Shown here: positions 54,153-64,000 of the stretch, piece after piece | Layout of the letters: every line of letters starts with the position of its first letter | Numbering within the stretch: the stretch's first letter is position 1 | Assembly (NCBI GenBank): GCA_963922205.1 | Contig: CAWUHX010000091.1 | Span: 186,001 to 250,000, forward strand | Direction of reading: 5' to 3' | DNA from: Romanomermis culicivorax | Lineage: Eukaryota; Nematoda; Enoplea; Mermithida; Mermithidae | DNA length: 64,000 nt | Made by a program: the position numbers and the translations under genes | Notes under the pieces: generated by a model | Databases searched by the model: none | What the model was told of the DNA's origin: nothing | The model's input: only the letters and a program-made list of their open reading frames with translations

Positions 54153-54697
54153 TTAGGCCCGTATTCACAATCGCGTTTTTCAGTATGTAATACTTGAGTT
54201 TGAACAGTCATTTGATGAGCAGTTAATTTTCATGAATAAAACTTATGATTTTGTATCAACCTGAAGTGCTGGAGGAATCGCATGATTTCGACCAGAAGTT
54301 TCTAATTGATCCTGGAGAAGCGTAATCAAGTCTCGGGAACCATTTTTCGACAATTTGTATCTTGATTTAAAGGTAACGTCATCGTAGCCCTCAAATGGAT
54401 TGGCCCTATCCCGAAAGTGCCGAATATGACTATTTCTTTAATTTCATCAGGATGATCCATTAGGTCAATAATATCCATGACAATTAAAAAATTGACAAAC
54501 AGACTACTGCTAACACGCCGCTAAAACTGGTAGGGGCAGGTTTAGAACGCCGTGTTAACTTTTCTATTTTTCGACCCTAACACGCGATTGTGAATACGGG
54601 GATAAAACTTAGCACCGTGCTACCACCGTGATAGCCAAAATTTAACACCGTGTCAGGCTAACACGCCGCTAACACGCGATTGTGAATACGGGCCTAA
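54153..54697. mobile_element. MITE N with GGCCCGTATTCACAATCGCG termini
   Basis: The left end TTAGGCCCGTATTCACAATC and right end GATTGTGAATACGGGCCTAA are exact inverted repeats of at least 20 bp. A third copy of the right terminus (CGCGATTGTGAATACGGGG) lies internally at about 54582-54601, followed by GTGCTACCACCGTG words. No coding capacity. TTA/TAA at the borders would fit a Harbinger-type target, but this is not firm. Confidence 0.82.
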
Positions 54698-56421
54698 ATG
54701 TTAGTCGATTGTAGTACCTTACAATACTGCAAAAAAGGCATCGGAATAACCCTTGTCCTTTTTTTGTAAATTAATATCAAATAATTTTAAAAATTTTCGA
54801 GTATTCGAGTCACATTTTCCTTCTAATGTATTTGGTAAAGACGCGTCCTGTATTGCCAGAATTCTATTGGTTGGGGATTTATTCAGATTCGAAAACAAAT
54901 TTGGATGACAGATTGGCATTTTAAAACACAATAGTTGTAAATTAGCCACTATATAAATGAAGAAAAAATTCTGTGGCACTCTTGAAGGAGGTACCCGGAA
55001 AGAGTTTCAAATGATTTTTTCGGGTTATTTCCATCTCTTTTTTGACATCCTAAATCCGCGTAGAAAGTGTAAAGTACAAGATTAGAAGAATTATTCCACA
55101 CTGAATTATGGAGATGTCTGCTGCGTATAACGAATGATTGTCTTTTCAACGCTTTGATAGAATCGATTGTACATAACATGAAATAGTAAACAATTTGAAG
55201 ATTCTTAAGTTTAGGATACAAAAACTACGTAAATTTTCACTTTCATTCGAAATAAATGCCGGGACGATACTCATCATTTGAAACTACACAATATACATCT
55301 GATTCATTAATTTTTTATGATTAATTTTTAACTTATCAAAGTCTTTTTTAACTTCTCCGAAAGTGCGTTTTAAGATACGGTCCCAGGGGTCACATATTTA
55401 AAGATACTAGGTGCTAAAAGGACAGATGCTATTATATCCCTTTTACTTTGAAGTGATAGATGTAACGACAAGCAAAAAAGTACGTTCGACACGACGCACA
55501 ATTTTCACGTTTTTTATACTTGATTGCTACTCCAGAAATTTGTTTACCATTTTATGGAAGGAAATTTTCAGTTGTTCTTTGCCGCCATGGAGGATAAAAT
55601 TTTTTAATTGATTACAGGGATCACTACAGCTATCATCTCAGAATGAACGAGGGGCATAGTTGCCTCTAAAAAATAAACATTTTTAGGGTAGATTAAGCAC
55701 TTTCTAGGTTTTAAAATACAGCCCCAGGCCTCTGCAAGGAAAGGAGCGGTATGAAATCGACTCTCGCCTTGGATTTTCGCATGTGAAATAATTACAGCAT
55801 CGTTCATTTATTAGTGCCGATCTCGCGATTTTCGCATCGACCTTCTTACAGTACTTGAAAATCGTTCGATACTATAGCTTGCCAAAGTTCTCCGAGGAAA
55901 CCTCGTGCACGTCATTACTTCAAATTTGTATGAGTTAATGGAGCTTTGAAATGTAGAACCCGTCAAGTAAAACTTGAGTTTTTCAACCCCATTTTCACTG
56001 ATTTGATTCCAACAATCGTCTTGCTGCAAAGAAACGTCTCAAAGGGTAAATTAATACATGTGTGAATTAGGTGATTTTGTACATTTTCGAACAGAAAATC
56101 ACACTGGGTTGCTGCTGACTGACTGTATTGTATTACTTTCCTGAACTCGCATTTTTTGTACAAGATCACCGTGACGTTTGAATTGACAATGACTGGGAAC
56201 ATCATGTCAATTATAGATAGCGAATCATATTCAATAACAATGACATGCACAAAATCTATGTCCTCTAATTAGTTAGTCGAAGCATTTATGGTCTGCTTTC
56301 AATATAAAGTTTTAAAATTGAAAATTTACAAAAGCAGAGTGCTGTTCTCGGAGTCGTCTACACAGAAATTTTACTACAGAATTTTTCCAGAAGTTGGTAA
56401 TGGTTAGTTGAGTAGGTTCAC
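54698..56421. other. Spacer, nothing recognised
   Basis: About 1.7 kb of AT-rich sequence. No gene or repeat family recognised. Confidence 0.3.
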
Positions 56422-56436
56422 AAATTTCTAGTCCGA

Positions 56437-56612
56437 ACGACTTGGGCAATATTTCTTTTTTGATACAGTTTACTGTAGAAACCATGTAGTCTATTCATTA
56501 TTTCTAGAGGAACTGTCGTAAGGTTTCCTTGTGCATCTTGTAAACTACTTATGTGTTTTTTATTATAGTTTCTTTTCTCCATGTTCAAAAAATATTTGTT
56601 TGGCTTTTTTTC
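56437..56612 (-). pseudogene. Inverted 5' segment of the LINE ORF2
   Basis: Read on the minus strand this gives EKKPNKYFLNMEKRNYNKKH, then ISSLQDAQGNLTT and EIMNRLHGFYSKLYQKRN. L1/Tx1 ORF2 proteins have this block (G-E-K-P-x-K-Y-F-L-x-x-E, then a D.xG.L segment and FYxxLY) between endonuclease and reverse transcriptase. It belongs directly upstream of the plus-strand part that begins at about 56613. Confidence 0.85.
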
Positions 56613-59035
56613 AAAAAAACAGCAAAACATAAATACGAGCAGATAACAAATGAGACCAAAGAATATGTCGAAAGAGACATAAGTACTGTAGAGTATCATG
56701 AAGTGGTTCAAAGCATGAAAAATGGCAAGTCTCCTGGAGATGATGGCCTTACAGTAGAATTCTATAAAACATATTGGGAGTTGGTAAGAGTGCCTTTAAT
56801 GAAATCCTTAAACTACGGTCTTGAAAATGGAGTTCTGGGTGATTCCCAGAGGAGAAGTATAATAACACTAATTCCGAAACCTGGGAAAGACCTAGGTGAT
56901 GTGGCCAACTGGCGTCCAATATCTCTGTTGAATGTGGACTATAAAATTCTAGCAAAAGTACTGGCAATTAGACTAAAAAAGACATTAGCCAAAATCATAC
57001 ATGAAGATCAAAAAGGTTTCATGCCAGGCAGATATATTGGTGAAAATATAAGGTACATACTGGATATCATTGACCACTGTAAAAAACAGGAAAAGCGGGC
57101 TATCTGGTTTCTCTTGATATAGAAAAAGCATTTGATTCATTATATTGGAACTTCATGATTAATTCATTGAGGAAATTCAATTTCGGCGAGAAATTCTGCA
57201 ATTGGATAAATACACTATATAATGGAGCTGAAGCAGTAGTACAAAATGCAGGTTTCTCAACCAAGCGATTCAAACTGCAAAGAGGTGTCCGTCAAGGATG
57301 TCCTCTCTCACCGTACATTTTCATATGTGCAATGGAACTTTTAGCTATAAATCTACATGAATCTAAAGAATATAAAGGGTTGGAAATTAAAGGTGAAAAT
57401 CATAAAGTTTCGATGTATGCTGATGACACTACAATTCTAGTTGAAGATGGAAAAGACATGGAAAATGCTATCTCAATATTGAACGAATTTGCTGACGTTT
57501 CAGGTTTGATGGTAAATCTGGACAAGACACAAGTATTGGGATTAGGAGACAATCGCAGCAGAGAAACAACTTTATGTAAATGCCCTGTCAAAGATGTGCT
57601 AAAAATACTGGGTATACACTTCTCCTACAATGACGAGCTCATGAACATGAAAAATTTTGGTGAAAAAATCACGAAATGTCAGAGAAAATGCGAAATATGG
57701 AAGACCCGAGGATTAACATTCTTTGGAAAAGTCACAGTGTGGAATTACTTAATAATGTCCACGTTAAACTACGATTTCATAAATCTGCCAGTGAGTAAGG
57801 AAATTGTGAGAGAACTGAAAAAAATGCAGCAGAACTTCATGTGGAATGGATCGAAACCAAAAATAAAATCCGCAGTAATGATACAGAGCTATGAAAATGG
57901 TGGTATAAAGATGCCAGATGTGCAAATTTCCGTCACAGCTCTCAAATCAAAATGGATCAAGAGGCTAGTAAATCATCCTGGTAAGTGGAGTAAGTTAGGA
58001 ACATGTGAGTTCGCGAAGGTGGGAGGATTGGCAGAACTGATTCAATCGAATTTCTCCACAAGCAAATTGAAAATATACCTGTCACCCTTCTACACTGAGG
58101 TACTTGACACTCTTCAATACATTCCCATTAGCAATACGCTCGAGATTACTTCACCTGCTGAAGTAATTCTACAAAGAATAAACAACAACAGATACATGTT
58201 AATAGACAAGAAATCCATCTTCTTACCGAATATACAAGGAACGAAATTTAACTACTTATATTATTGGTTGGAAGATGGATGGTCCATCAAAACCTATGAG
58301 AAATTAAAGAATGAAGGAGCCAAAATTAGCTGGATGGACTATGCTAAAGTAATTTTTGCCATACCTAAACATTGGAAACAGTTTCTAAGCAGATATCAAA
58401 CATTATGGAGTGAATTTGAACACAACATACAATCCTTCAACATTAATGACCTAGATAAAGCAAAAAAACATATGATTGAAGCGAAACAAAATATCCCGAA
58501 AGGCGAACTAGCTTGGAAAAAGAAACTACAACTCTCAGCAGGAAGAGAATTTGACGAATCTTGGAAAATTCTGAGCACACTCAAAGTTGGCAACAAATAT
58601 AAGCAATTCCAGTTTAGAATTCTCCACAACATTCTGATTACCCCTTACCTGCTTACAAAATATAAAATACAGGTATCAGGCAAATGCCAACACTGTGACG
58701 AAAAAGCAGATATACTACACATATTTGTAGAATGTCCTGTAGTAAAAATATTTTGGAATGATGTAGAACATGCTGTAAGAAAGTCTGTAGAACCAAATTT
58801 CAGATTCGAAAAAAATGACATAATCTTGGGAACCAAACTGGCAGAAAAAAATATAATGTCAAACGTCATAAACATTCTGATAATCTTTACAAAATTTCAC
58901 ATATACAAAGTTGCAAATACAAAAAAGCAATTATCCTTTAAACACTTTAAAAATGACCTCAGCTGCTTCCTAAAGCTTTTGGATCGTCATGCCTATGAAG
59001 CAGAAAAATGTATCCTGGAACTCGTGATATCATAA
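56613..59035 (+). pseudogene. LINE ORF2: reverse transcriptase and zinc-knuckle C-terminus, one frameshift
   Basis: Two frames. The first (to 57122) has MKNGKSPGDDGLTVEFYK, LIPKPGKD, NWRPISLLNVDYKILAKVLA and DQKGFMPGRYIGENIR (RT fingers). The second (open in frame from about 57092) has SLDIEKAFDSLYWNF (motif A), GVRQGCPLSPYIF (motif B), MYADDTTILV (motif C, both catalytic Asp present) and, near residue 508 of the second frame, a C..C....H....C cluster (GKCQHCDEKADILHIFVECP), the zf-RVT type end. The frames differ by one missing A in the A-run at 57091-57094. Otherwise no stop interrupts more than 800 codons, so the copy is young. No endonuclease part is present. Confidence 0.9.
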
Positions 59036-59210
59036 AAATGAAAATCAACTCAACAAATTAAAACGGCCATAGAGCCATCCCCTAGCCTCAAGGGTAAGTA
59101 GTACTATGAATATGTTTTTCTTTTTCCTTTGCGTGTGTACTAAGTACTTCATGTCGTATTGTATGTAATTATTGCGAATAAAACCAAAAAAAAAAAAATT
59201 TCTAGTCCGA

Positions 59211-59998
59211 GGCCACAAGTACTTTAATTAGAATTAATAAGAACATGAAATAATACGTGCTTTCCAGTTTTCCACTCAATATTAACGGGCGTTTGGAGAA
59301 AAACCGACTATAAGTTGCTCGATTATGAAGCACATCAATTCGCAAGATAAAATCACTGGTCTGTTTTTCTTGAAATGCTTGTAATTTATCACGGCGGAAA
59401 AAGAGTACTATAGTCTGTTTTTTACAAAATGCTTTCAAATCGAAAAGTGACACCAATCACTACTGTCGTCAAAATCGTTTACATAGAGGTCCTACCGTAA
59501 AATTTTTCACTCGAAAAATTGTTAAAGATGAGATCAGTATGCTTACATATTGCCAATCCTACGTGATATATTGTTTATCAAAAAATCGTAAAAATCAGAA
59601 ATACTACTTGCTTTCCATTTTCATTATTTAGGAGCATTTCAAGAAAAACAGACTATGTATTATATTTTTACGATTTATTTTGAGCTATATGTCACATAGG
59701 ACTGCAAACTTGTAAGCCTAATAAACTAACCGTTAAGAATTATTTTAGAAAGAAATTCGACGTAAAAGCATTTGTGTGAAACGATTTCGAAGACAATGCT
59801 AATTTTTGTCATTTTCCGATTTACAAGCATTTTATAAAAATTCCCTGTAGGTCTACTCTGCAATATTTGAAGGGGAATCTAAATCTCATTGGGATGCACC
59901 AGCGCTACCAAATGCACGAGCATTACCATAGTCAGACGCGCCACCATAGTCAGAAGCGTTATCAAGTAGGAAGAAGTGTCATGTATACTTTGTGTGGG
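59211..59998. other. Spacer with scattered AAACAGACTATAG words
   Basis: The word AAAACAGACTATAGT or near forms occurs several times in both orientations in 59280-59660, and again near 51595, usually next to a CAAAATGCTTT-like word. It suggests a worn low-copy repeat. At 59900-59965 lie ACCATAGTCAGA-type short repeats related in inverted form to 61890-61985. No gene. Confidence 0.35.
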
Positions 59999-61065
59999 GG
60001 TATTCTCATGTGAGCGATTCCTAAGTAAGCGATTCTCAAATGAGTGATCCCCAGTTGAGCGAATTCCCAAGTAAGTGAATTCTCAATTGATCGATTCCCA
60101 CGTGAGCGATTCCCAATTGAGCGAATTACCAAGTGAGCGAATTCTCAATTGAGCGATTCTAAACGAGCGATCGAGAATGTAATAACACTTTCTTCATGTT
60201 TTCCTTCTTTAAGTACTCTATATTTTTTGTATGTATTTTTTCTTTCGTTTTCTGTGTGTATTGCTTATGTTTTCATTTATGTATGTTTTTACGTTTTCAT
60301 CTTTTGTCTGTGCTTTCTTTAATTTTTTTACTTGTCATATAATTTTTTCTTTTTTTGCTCATGGGCATGCTTGAGAATTTCATCGTTGTAAGTGTGAAAA
60401 TTTTCATGAAAAAATATAAACAAAAGAATGCTGGAAGAAACAAAACATCAAGAGAAAAAACACGGCAACAAAAATAAAGACATTAAGAATAAGGGAAAAT
60501 AGGTGGAAAAGCATCAGAAAAAGAAAAAAACATGAAAAAAGTGGCAAGAAAGAAGAAGCAAGATAGAGAAAGCAGCAGGGAAGAAAGAAAAAATAATGTG
60601 AAAAAGAATAAAAAAAGAAAGAATTATGAGAATAGAAAAACATAAACATAAAGAATTAACAGCAAGAAACCAAAATGAAAAGTAGATAAGAATGAAAAAA
60701 AAATCACATAGGATCAAATTAAATAGGAAATAGAGCGTGTCGAATTGTATGGAAGACAATGCTTATTAAAAATGACGACTTGTAATGTATTGTTTCATGA
60801 GCAAAAAAGAAAAAATTAGATGGAAAGAGAATAGAAAATGAAAGAAATCAGAAACAGAAGATAAAAATGCAAAAACTTACATAAACGAAAACATAAGCAA
60901 CATACAGAACGGAATAAAAAAGAAATACACACAAGGAAAAATATAAGGTAAAGAAGGAAAATGTGAAAAAAATATTTTTGCATTCTCTATTGCTCGTGTG
61001 AAATCGCCCAATTAGAAATTCGCTCTTTTGGGAATTCGATCAATTGAGAATCACTCAGTTGGGAA
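59999..61065. mobile_element. Foldback element 3
   Basis: Left array 59999-60165 of the 15-16 bp unit and a shorter inverted array about 61000-61065. The inner pair GAGAATGTAATAACAC / TTTTGCATTCTC and GCTCATGGGC / TTTCATGAGC, pyrimidine and purine tracts, and the central CATGCTTGAGAATTTCATCG lie in the same orientation as in element 1. The open frames rich in F, S and L are by-products. Confidence 0.8.
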
Positions 61066-62109
61066 GTGTGTGCTGAGATATAGAGGGTCTCAACACGTCT
61101 TTTACTTTAATTGTATGTTCTATGAACATTGGTACACAAAGAAACAGATCATATCACGGCTTGAGTGAAAATAAATAAAAACTTTCGTCTTCTTTCGATC
61201 AAGTCAAAATAATTTGCCGCAACATTCAGGTCCACAAACATCAATGGGTTGGTGGAACTATCATAACTTTTTAGCAGTTTCACTTCAGGTTGATGCCCCA
61301 ACAATAATCTGACAAGAACAACATATGAAAATCGGAAAATCAGGCACTAAGCTTCCTTGAGAAATATTTAGCATATTAATTATGTCTGAAACTTTGGTTT
61401 CTGAAACTAATATAATTTTTACATTGAAAATGAAATGTAGAATTCAGAACTTTTCATGTTACCCTAAAATAGCAAACTAATGGTTACTTTGGTTAACGGA
61501 CCCTGAATTCATCAATTCTAAACTGGTGATGCTTCAGTGAAACTATTTTTGTCTTGATAAACATAGAGTCTGAACAGGCTGATTTTTCAAATCCTATTTT
61601 TTTAATGATGGACGAACCTTGCGATACACTTTGCCCAACAGAATCTGGAATAATTACGTGTGAAAAACGCAACATTTTTTATATTTTGAATATTTTTTGA
61701 ACAAAGGTTTTGATGGTTTTTTGCAGCCATTTTTTTTTTGAACAAAGGTTTTGATGGTTTTTTGCAGCCATTTTTACAAACACAAAGTGCTTTGACTGTG
61801 GGCCATAGTTCTCATAATATACACGATTTTTACCCTATTGACTGTACAACAACCAAACATACACGGAAAAGTCTCTATAAGAATTCATGCCTTTTTGGTA
61901 GCGCTTCTGACTATGGTCGCGCCGGTGTACTGAGTAGCGCTCCTGCACTGGGTAGTGCTCGTGCACTGTATTACGCTTATGCACCCTACCCTCTAAATCT
62001 AATGCATTCACAACTATTAGCTTGCTCTTATCGATTTTCTCGCGATATTTTTACACATCTAACCGAAATGACGAATAGTGTTCATGCAAAAAAGGTGGCC
62101 AGATTAATG
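61066..62109. other. Spacer with a recent 41-bp tandem duplication
   Basis: At 61699-61778 a 41-bp unit beginning GAACAAAGGTTTTGATGG is present twice, identical over its first 36 bases. A 157-residue open frame starts in the duplication and runs through short GCGC-type repeats into the GC palindrome, so it is not regarded as a gene. Nothing else is recognised. Confidence 0.45.
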
Positions 62110-62124
62110 ATCAATGAATTAAGG

Positions 62125-62236
62125 CCCTGTCATACTTCGCCGCGAGGTACCGCGCGGTACCGCGCGGCGCCGGTTGTCTTATTCATAATAACAAACGGCG
62201 CCGCGCGGTAACGCGCGGCGCCGTACCGCGCCGTTT
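62125..62236. repeat. GC-rich palindromic block
   Basis: About 110 bp of CGCGCGG/CCGCGCG words in an otherwise AT-rich area: GGTACCGCGCGGTACCGCG on the left, GGCGCCGCGCGGTAACGCG on the right, around an AT-rich centre (TTATTCATAATAAC). It can form a strong long hairpin and may be the core of a small element. Complete ends are not visible. Confidence 0.65.
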
Positions 62237-62506
62237 TTTTACTTTTGGATTTTGCTCTTCTCAAAAAATGTGTATTGCCTGTCTCAACAAGTGCGAAATA
62301 CGAAAAATGCGAAGAAGATGAAAAATACGAAAAAAATCGAAAAATAAAAAGCGCAAAAAAATTAATCATTCCTGCACGGTGCAGATAGAAGCTTGCAGAA
62401 AAGCCTAGTCTAGAAATTTTGGACTCTTGCTTCAATTTGCTTCTCATCCCAACGATTAATAGTTCTTGAACTGCTGAGAAATATCAATTTTGAAAAATTG
62501 AATATA

Positions 62507-64000
62507 CAGGGTGAGCCAAAAAAAAGGCGACCGGTGCTGACTTCCATAAGTTTTGAACGGATGAAGGTTTTATAATGTGGATTGCTGCATCAGAATGACC
62601 TGTTTGTCTTTGTTACAAGGCAAAAAGTTTGTGCTCTCAGCATTGATGGTTACTGTACAAACATAAATTTAGTAAAAGTGATGATTTTTCGAAAAGTAAA
62701 AGTTGTCCTATTGTGAAAAAAATTTTATAAAGCTGTTTACACACAACAATACTTTAAAAATCCCCCAGATTTGTAAGTTACGCGTAATTTTAAGTCAGCA
62801 ACTTCTTATTTCAATATGATCAAAATTTCGCTAAAATCAAGCGCTTTTGTTATGAAATTGGAAAAAAGCAAAATTAAAGCAAAATCAACTCTGTCATTGA
62901 CCAGATCGAAAAACGATTAAAATTATTGGTGAAACAGAAATTAGGACACACTAAAGCGGCTCTCTTATAGTTTCAAGCTGTTATATGGTTCTTATGAATG
63001 GATCTATTGTGCTTTTCAGCCGTGAAACATGTTGATTCTGTAAATTTTTTAAATATTCATTATCAAAAAAATTGACGTTTAGTATTTTTGATTTTAGTCA
63101 GTCAATATTCAAGAAATCTGACTGAAACTTTGCAGTCTTTATGAAAGATGTTTTATCTATCGATGACAGGAAACCGCACTAAAAAAGCTTCACCCGTCCG
63201 GAAGCTATAAGAGTTAAGCCGGGTATATACTTACCCGTACGCACGTGCGCCGCCGATTTTTGAGCGGGCCCCGCAATTTGCGGCCCGGAAATTGAACTCA
63301 CAATCGTGCGCCGCATTGCGGCTACCGGGCGAAAAATTTGCGGGACCCAATTATTTTGCGCGTGCGGGCAAGTAGAAACCATTTCTACTTTTTCGCACAT
63401 CTGTAATTCATGCGGATCAGGAACCACCGCCGCAGTACAGTAAAGTATTGTTTTTTGCCCATGGCGCACGATTGAACTTCATTTTCGAGCCCCCCCCCCC
63501 CCCCCCCGTTGGCGCGATGCGATCGCATGCGAATATTTTTAACCTGTTTCTGAAGTAGGTGGAAAAGTTTGGACTGTTTCCCAAGTGGGAAGAAACATTT
63601 TCGGATGCACGGTGGAAAATTCGAAAAATATTACGCGCGATATAGATGCGTTTTGGTGGACTTAAAAGGGTCAAAATCTCAAAATTTTCCCGCGCTTCGC
63701 GCCAGTCATGGGTATAATCTTAACTAGTTTCTATCAGGCGCCACCGTTAGCATATCATACTTGTAAACTATCGTTTTTTGCTCATGGCGCACGATTGTAC
63801 TTGATTTTCCAGCCCTCCCTCACACCCGTACGCATACGGTTAAGTATATTCAAATGCGGCCCGCAATGAGGCCGCATGCGCTTTTTTGGCTGAAGTATAT
63901 TTTGACAACCCGCATTTTGGCCGCACATTGGCAGGTCGCAAAACTGCTCCGCACGTGCGTACGGGTAAGTATATACCCAGCTTTAGTACCGGTCGCTATT
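62507..64000 (+). mobile_element. Tc1/mariner-like element P (CAGGGTGAGCC), running off the window
   Basis: TA is followed by CAGGGTGAGCCAAAAAAAA and GGCGACCGGTGCTGAC. The last bases of the window (GTACCGGTCGCTATT) are the inverted counterpart of that GCGACCGGT word, so the right terminus should lie just beyond the edge. CAGGGTG..CCAAAA ends next to TA are common among arthropod Tc1/mariner-type elements. The element is split by MITE O. No transposase frame is seen. Confidence 0.55.
63217..63982. mobile_element. Harbinger-like MITE O with long near-perfect termini and TTA TSD
   Basis: Inverted terminal repeats of about 33 bp (left AGCCGGGTATATACTTACCC onward through GCACGTGCG; right the complement with one difference), flanked by TTA (63214-63216 and 63983-63985). 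A 3-bp TTA target fits PIF/Harbinger. The interior has several GCGGCC / CGGCCCG words and a direct repeat (ATGGCGCACGATTG at about 63461 and 63785) bracketing a copy of the GCGC hairpin module (63689-63705). Confidence 0.82.

Larger units (their letters stand above)
56437..59195 (+). mobile_element. LINE insertion (L1/Tx1-like), 5'-inverted and truncated, with 15-bp TSD
   Basis: The flanks are identical 15-mers AAATTTCTAGTCCGA (56422-56436 and 59196-59210; the leading A's of the right copy merge with the tail). The body holds the 3' part of ORF2 on the plus strand, a short 3' UTR, AATAAA at 59177-59182 and an A-rich tail. The first about 176 bp (56437-56612) are in the opposite orientation and encode an upstream part of the same ORF2. 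A 5' truncation plus a 5' inversion inside one TSD is the signature of target-primed insertion with twin priming, best known from mammalian L1. Confidence 0.93.

Noticed and set aside
61738-62211. 157-residue open frame
   Set aside because: It starts in a tandem duplication and runs through short repeats and a GC palindrome; no family resemblance and repeat-driven composition.
1-64000. CRISPR arrays, operons, ribosome-binding sites, phage genes
   Set aside because: The window is animal nuclear DNA with introns and retroelements. The only regularly spaced repeats are foldback-arm satellites without unique spacers.

Overview
This 64 kb window is nuclear DNA of a multicellular animal. Introns with GT/AG borders, AATAAA signals, an AT-rich base composition and large numbers of inserted mobile elements all show this. 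The gene families (a divergent SLC15/PepT transporter pair and a serpentine 7TM receptor) and the element types (hAT-like MITEs, a pogo-like element, foldback elements, an L1/Tx1-type LINE) fit an arthropod, perhaps a hemipteran insect. The species cannot be named from the sequence and that assignment is inference.

Layout. 0-12.8 kb: no convincing protein-coding gene; a dense mass of short non-autonomous DNA transposons. Many are nested, and many carry 8-bp target-site duplications (TSDs) readable in the sequence. 12.8-26.1 kb: a four-exon 7TM receptor gene on the + strand (exons 12844-13398, 14917-15384, 20949-21176, 25881-26063, all introns phase 0, about 477 aa). Its large introns hold most of the MITEs of that interval, including a composite hAT-like unit that carries a dead reverse-transcriptase fragment. 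26-33.4 kb: mostly intergenic, with one long element (27139-28834) and two weak exon candidates near 29.2-29.9 kb. 33.5-36.8 kb: a two-exon SLC15-type peptide transporter gene (+, 731 aa). 37-40.4 kb: a small MITE and two foldback elements whose inverted arms are built of 15-16 bp tandem repeats. 40.8-46.2 kb: a very large imperfect palindrome, one arm of which is interrupted by a pogo-like element. 46.7-48.9 kb: a second SLC15-type gene (-, 729 aa), intronless in its coding part and convergent to the first. 49-56.4 kb: two MITEs, otherwise nothing recognised. 56.4-59.2 kb: a LINE insertion with a 15-bp TSD, poly(A) tail, 5' inversion (twin-priming type) and one frameshift in the reverse transcriptase. 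60-61.1 kb: third foldback element. 62.1-64 kb: a GC-rich palindrome and a Harbinger-like MITE lying inside an element that runs off the window.

How the parts relate. Only three host genes are well supported: one receptor and two peptide-transporter paralogues. The paralogues share subfamily-specific changes in the POT signatures (GARKP, ANQF), so they come from an older lineage-specific duplication. The rest is mostly a stratified record of transposition in which exact TSDs and paralogous empty sites give the order of insertion.
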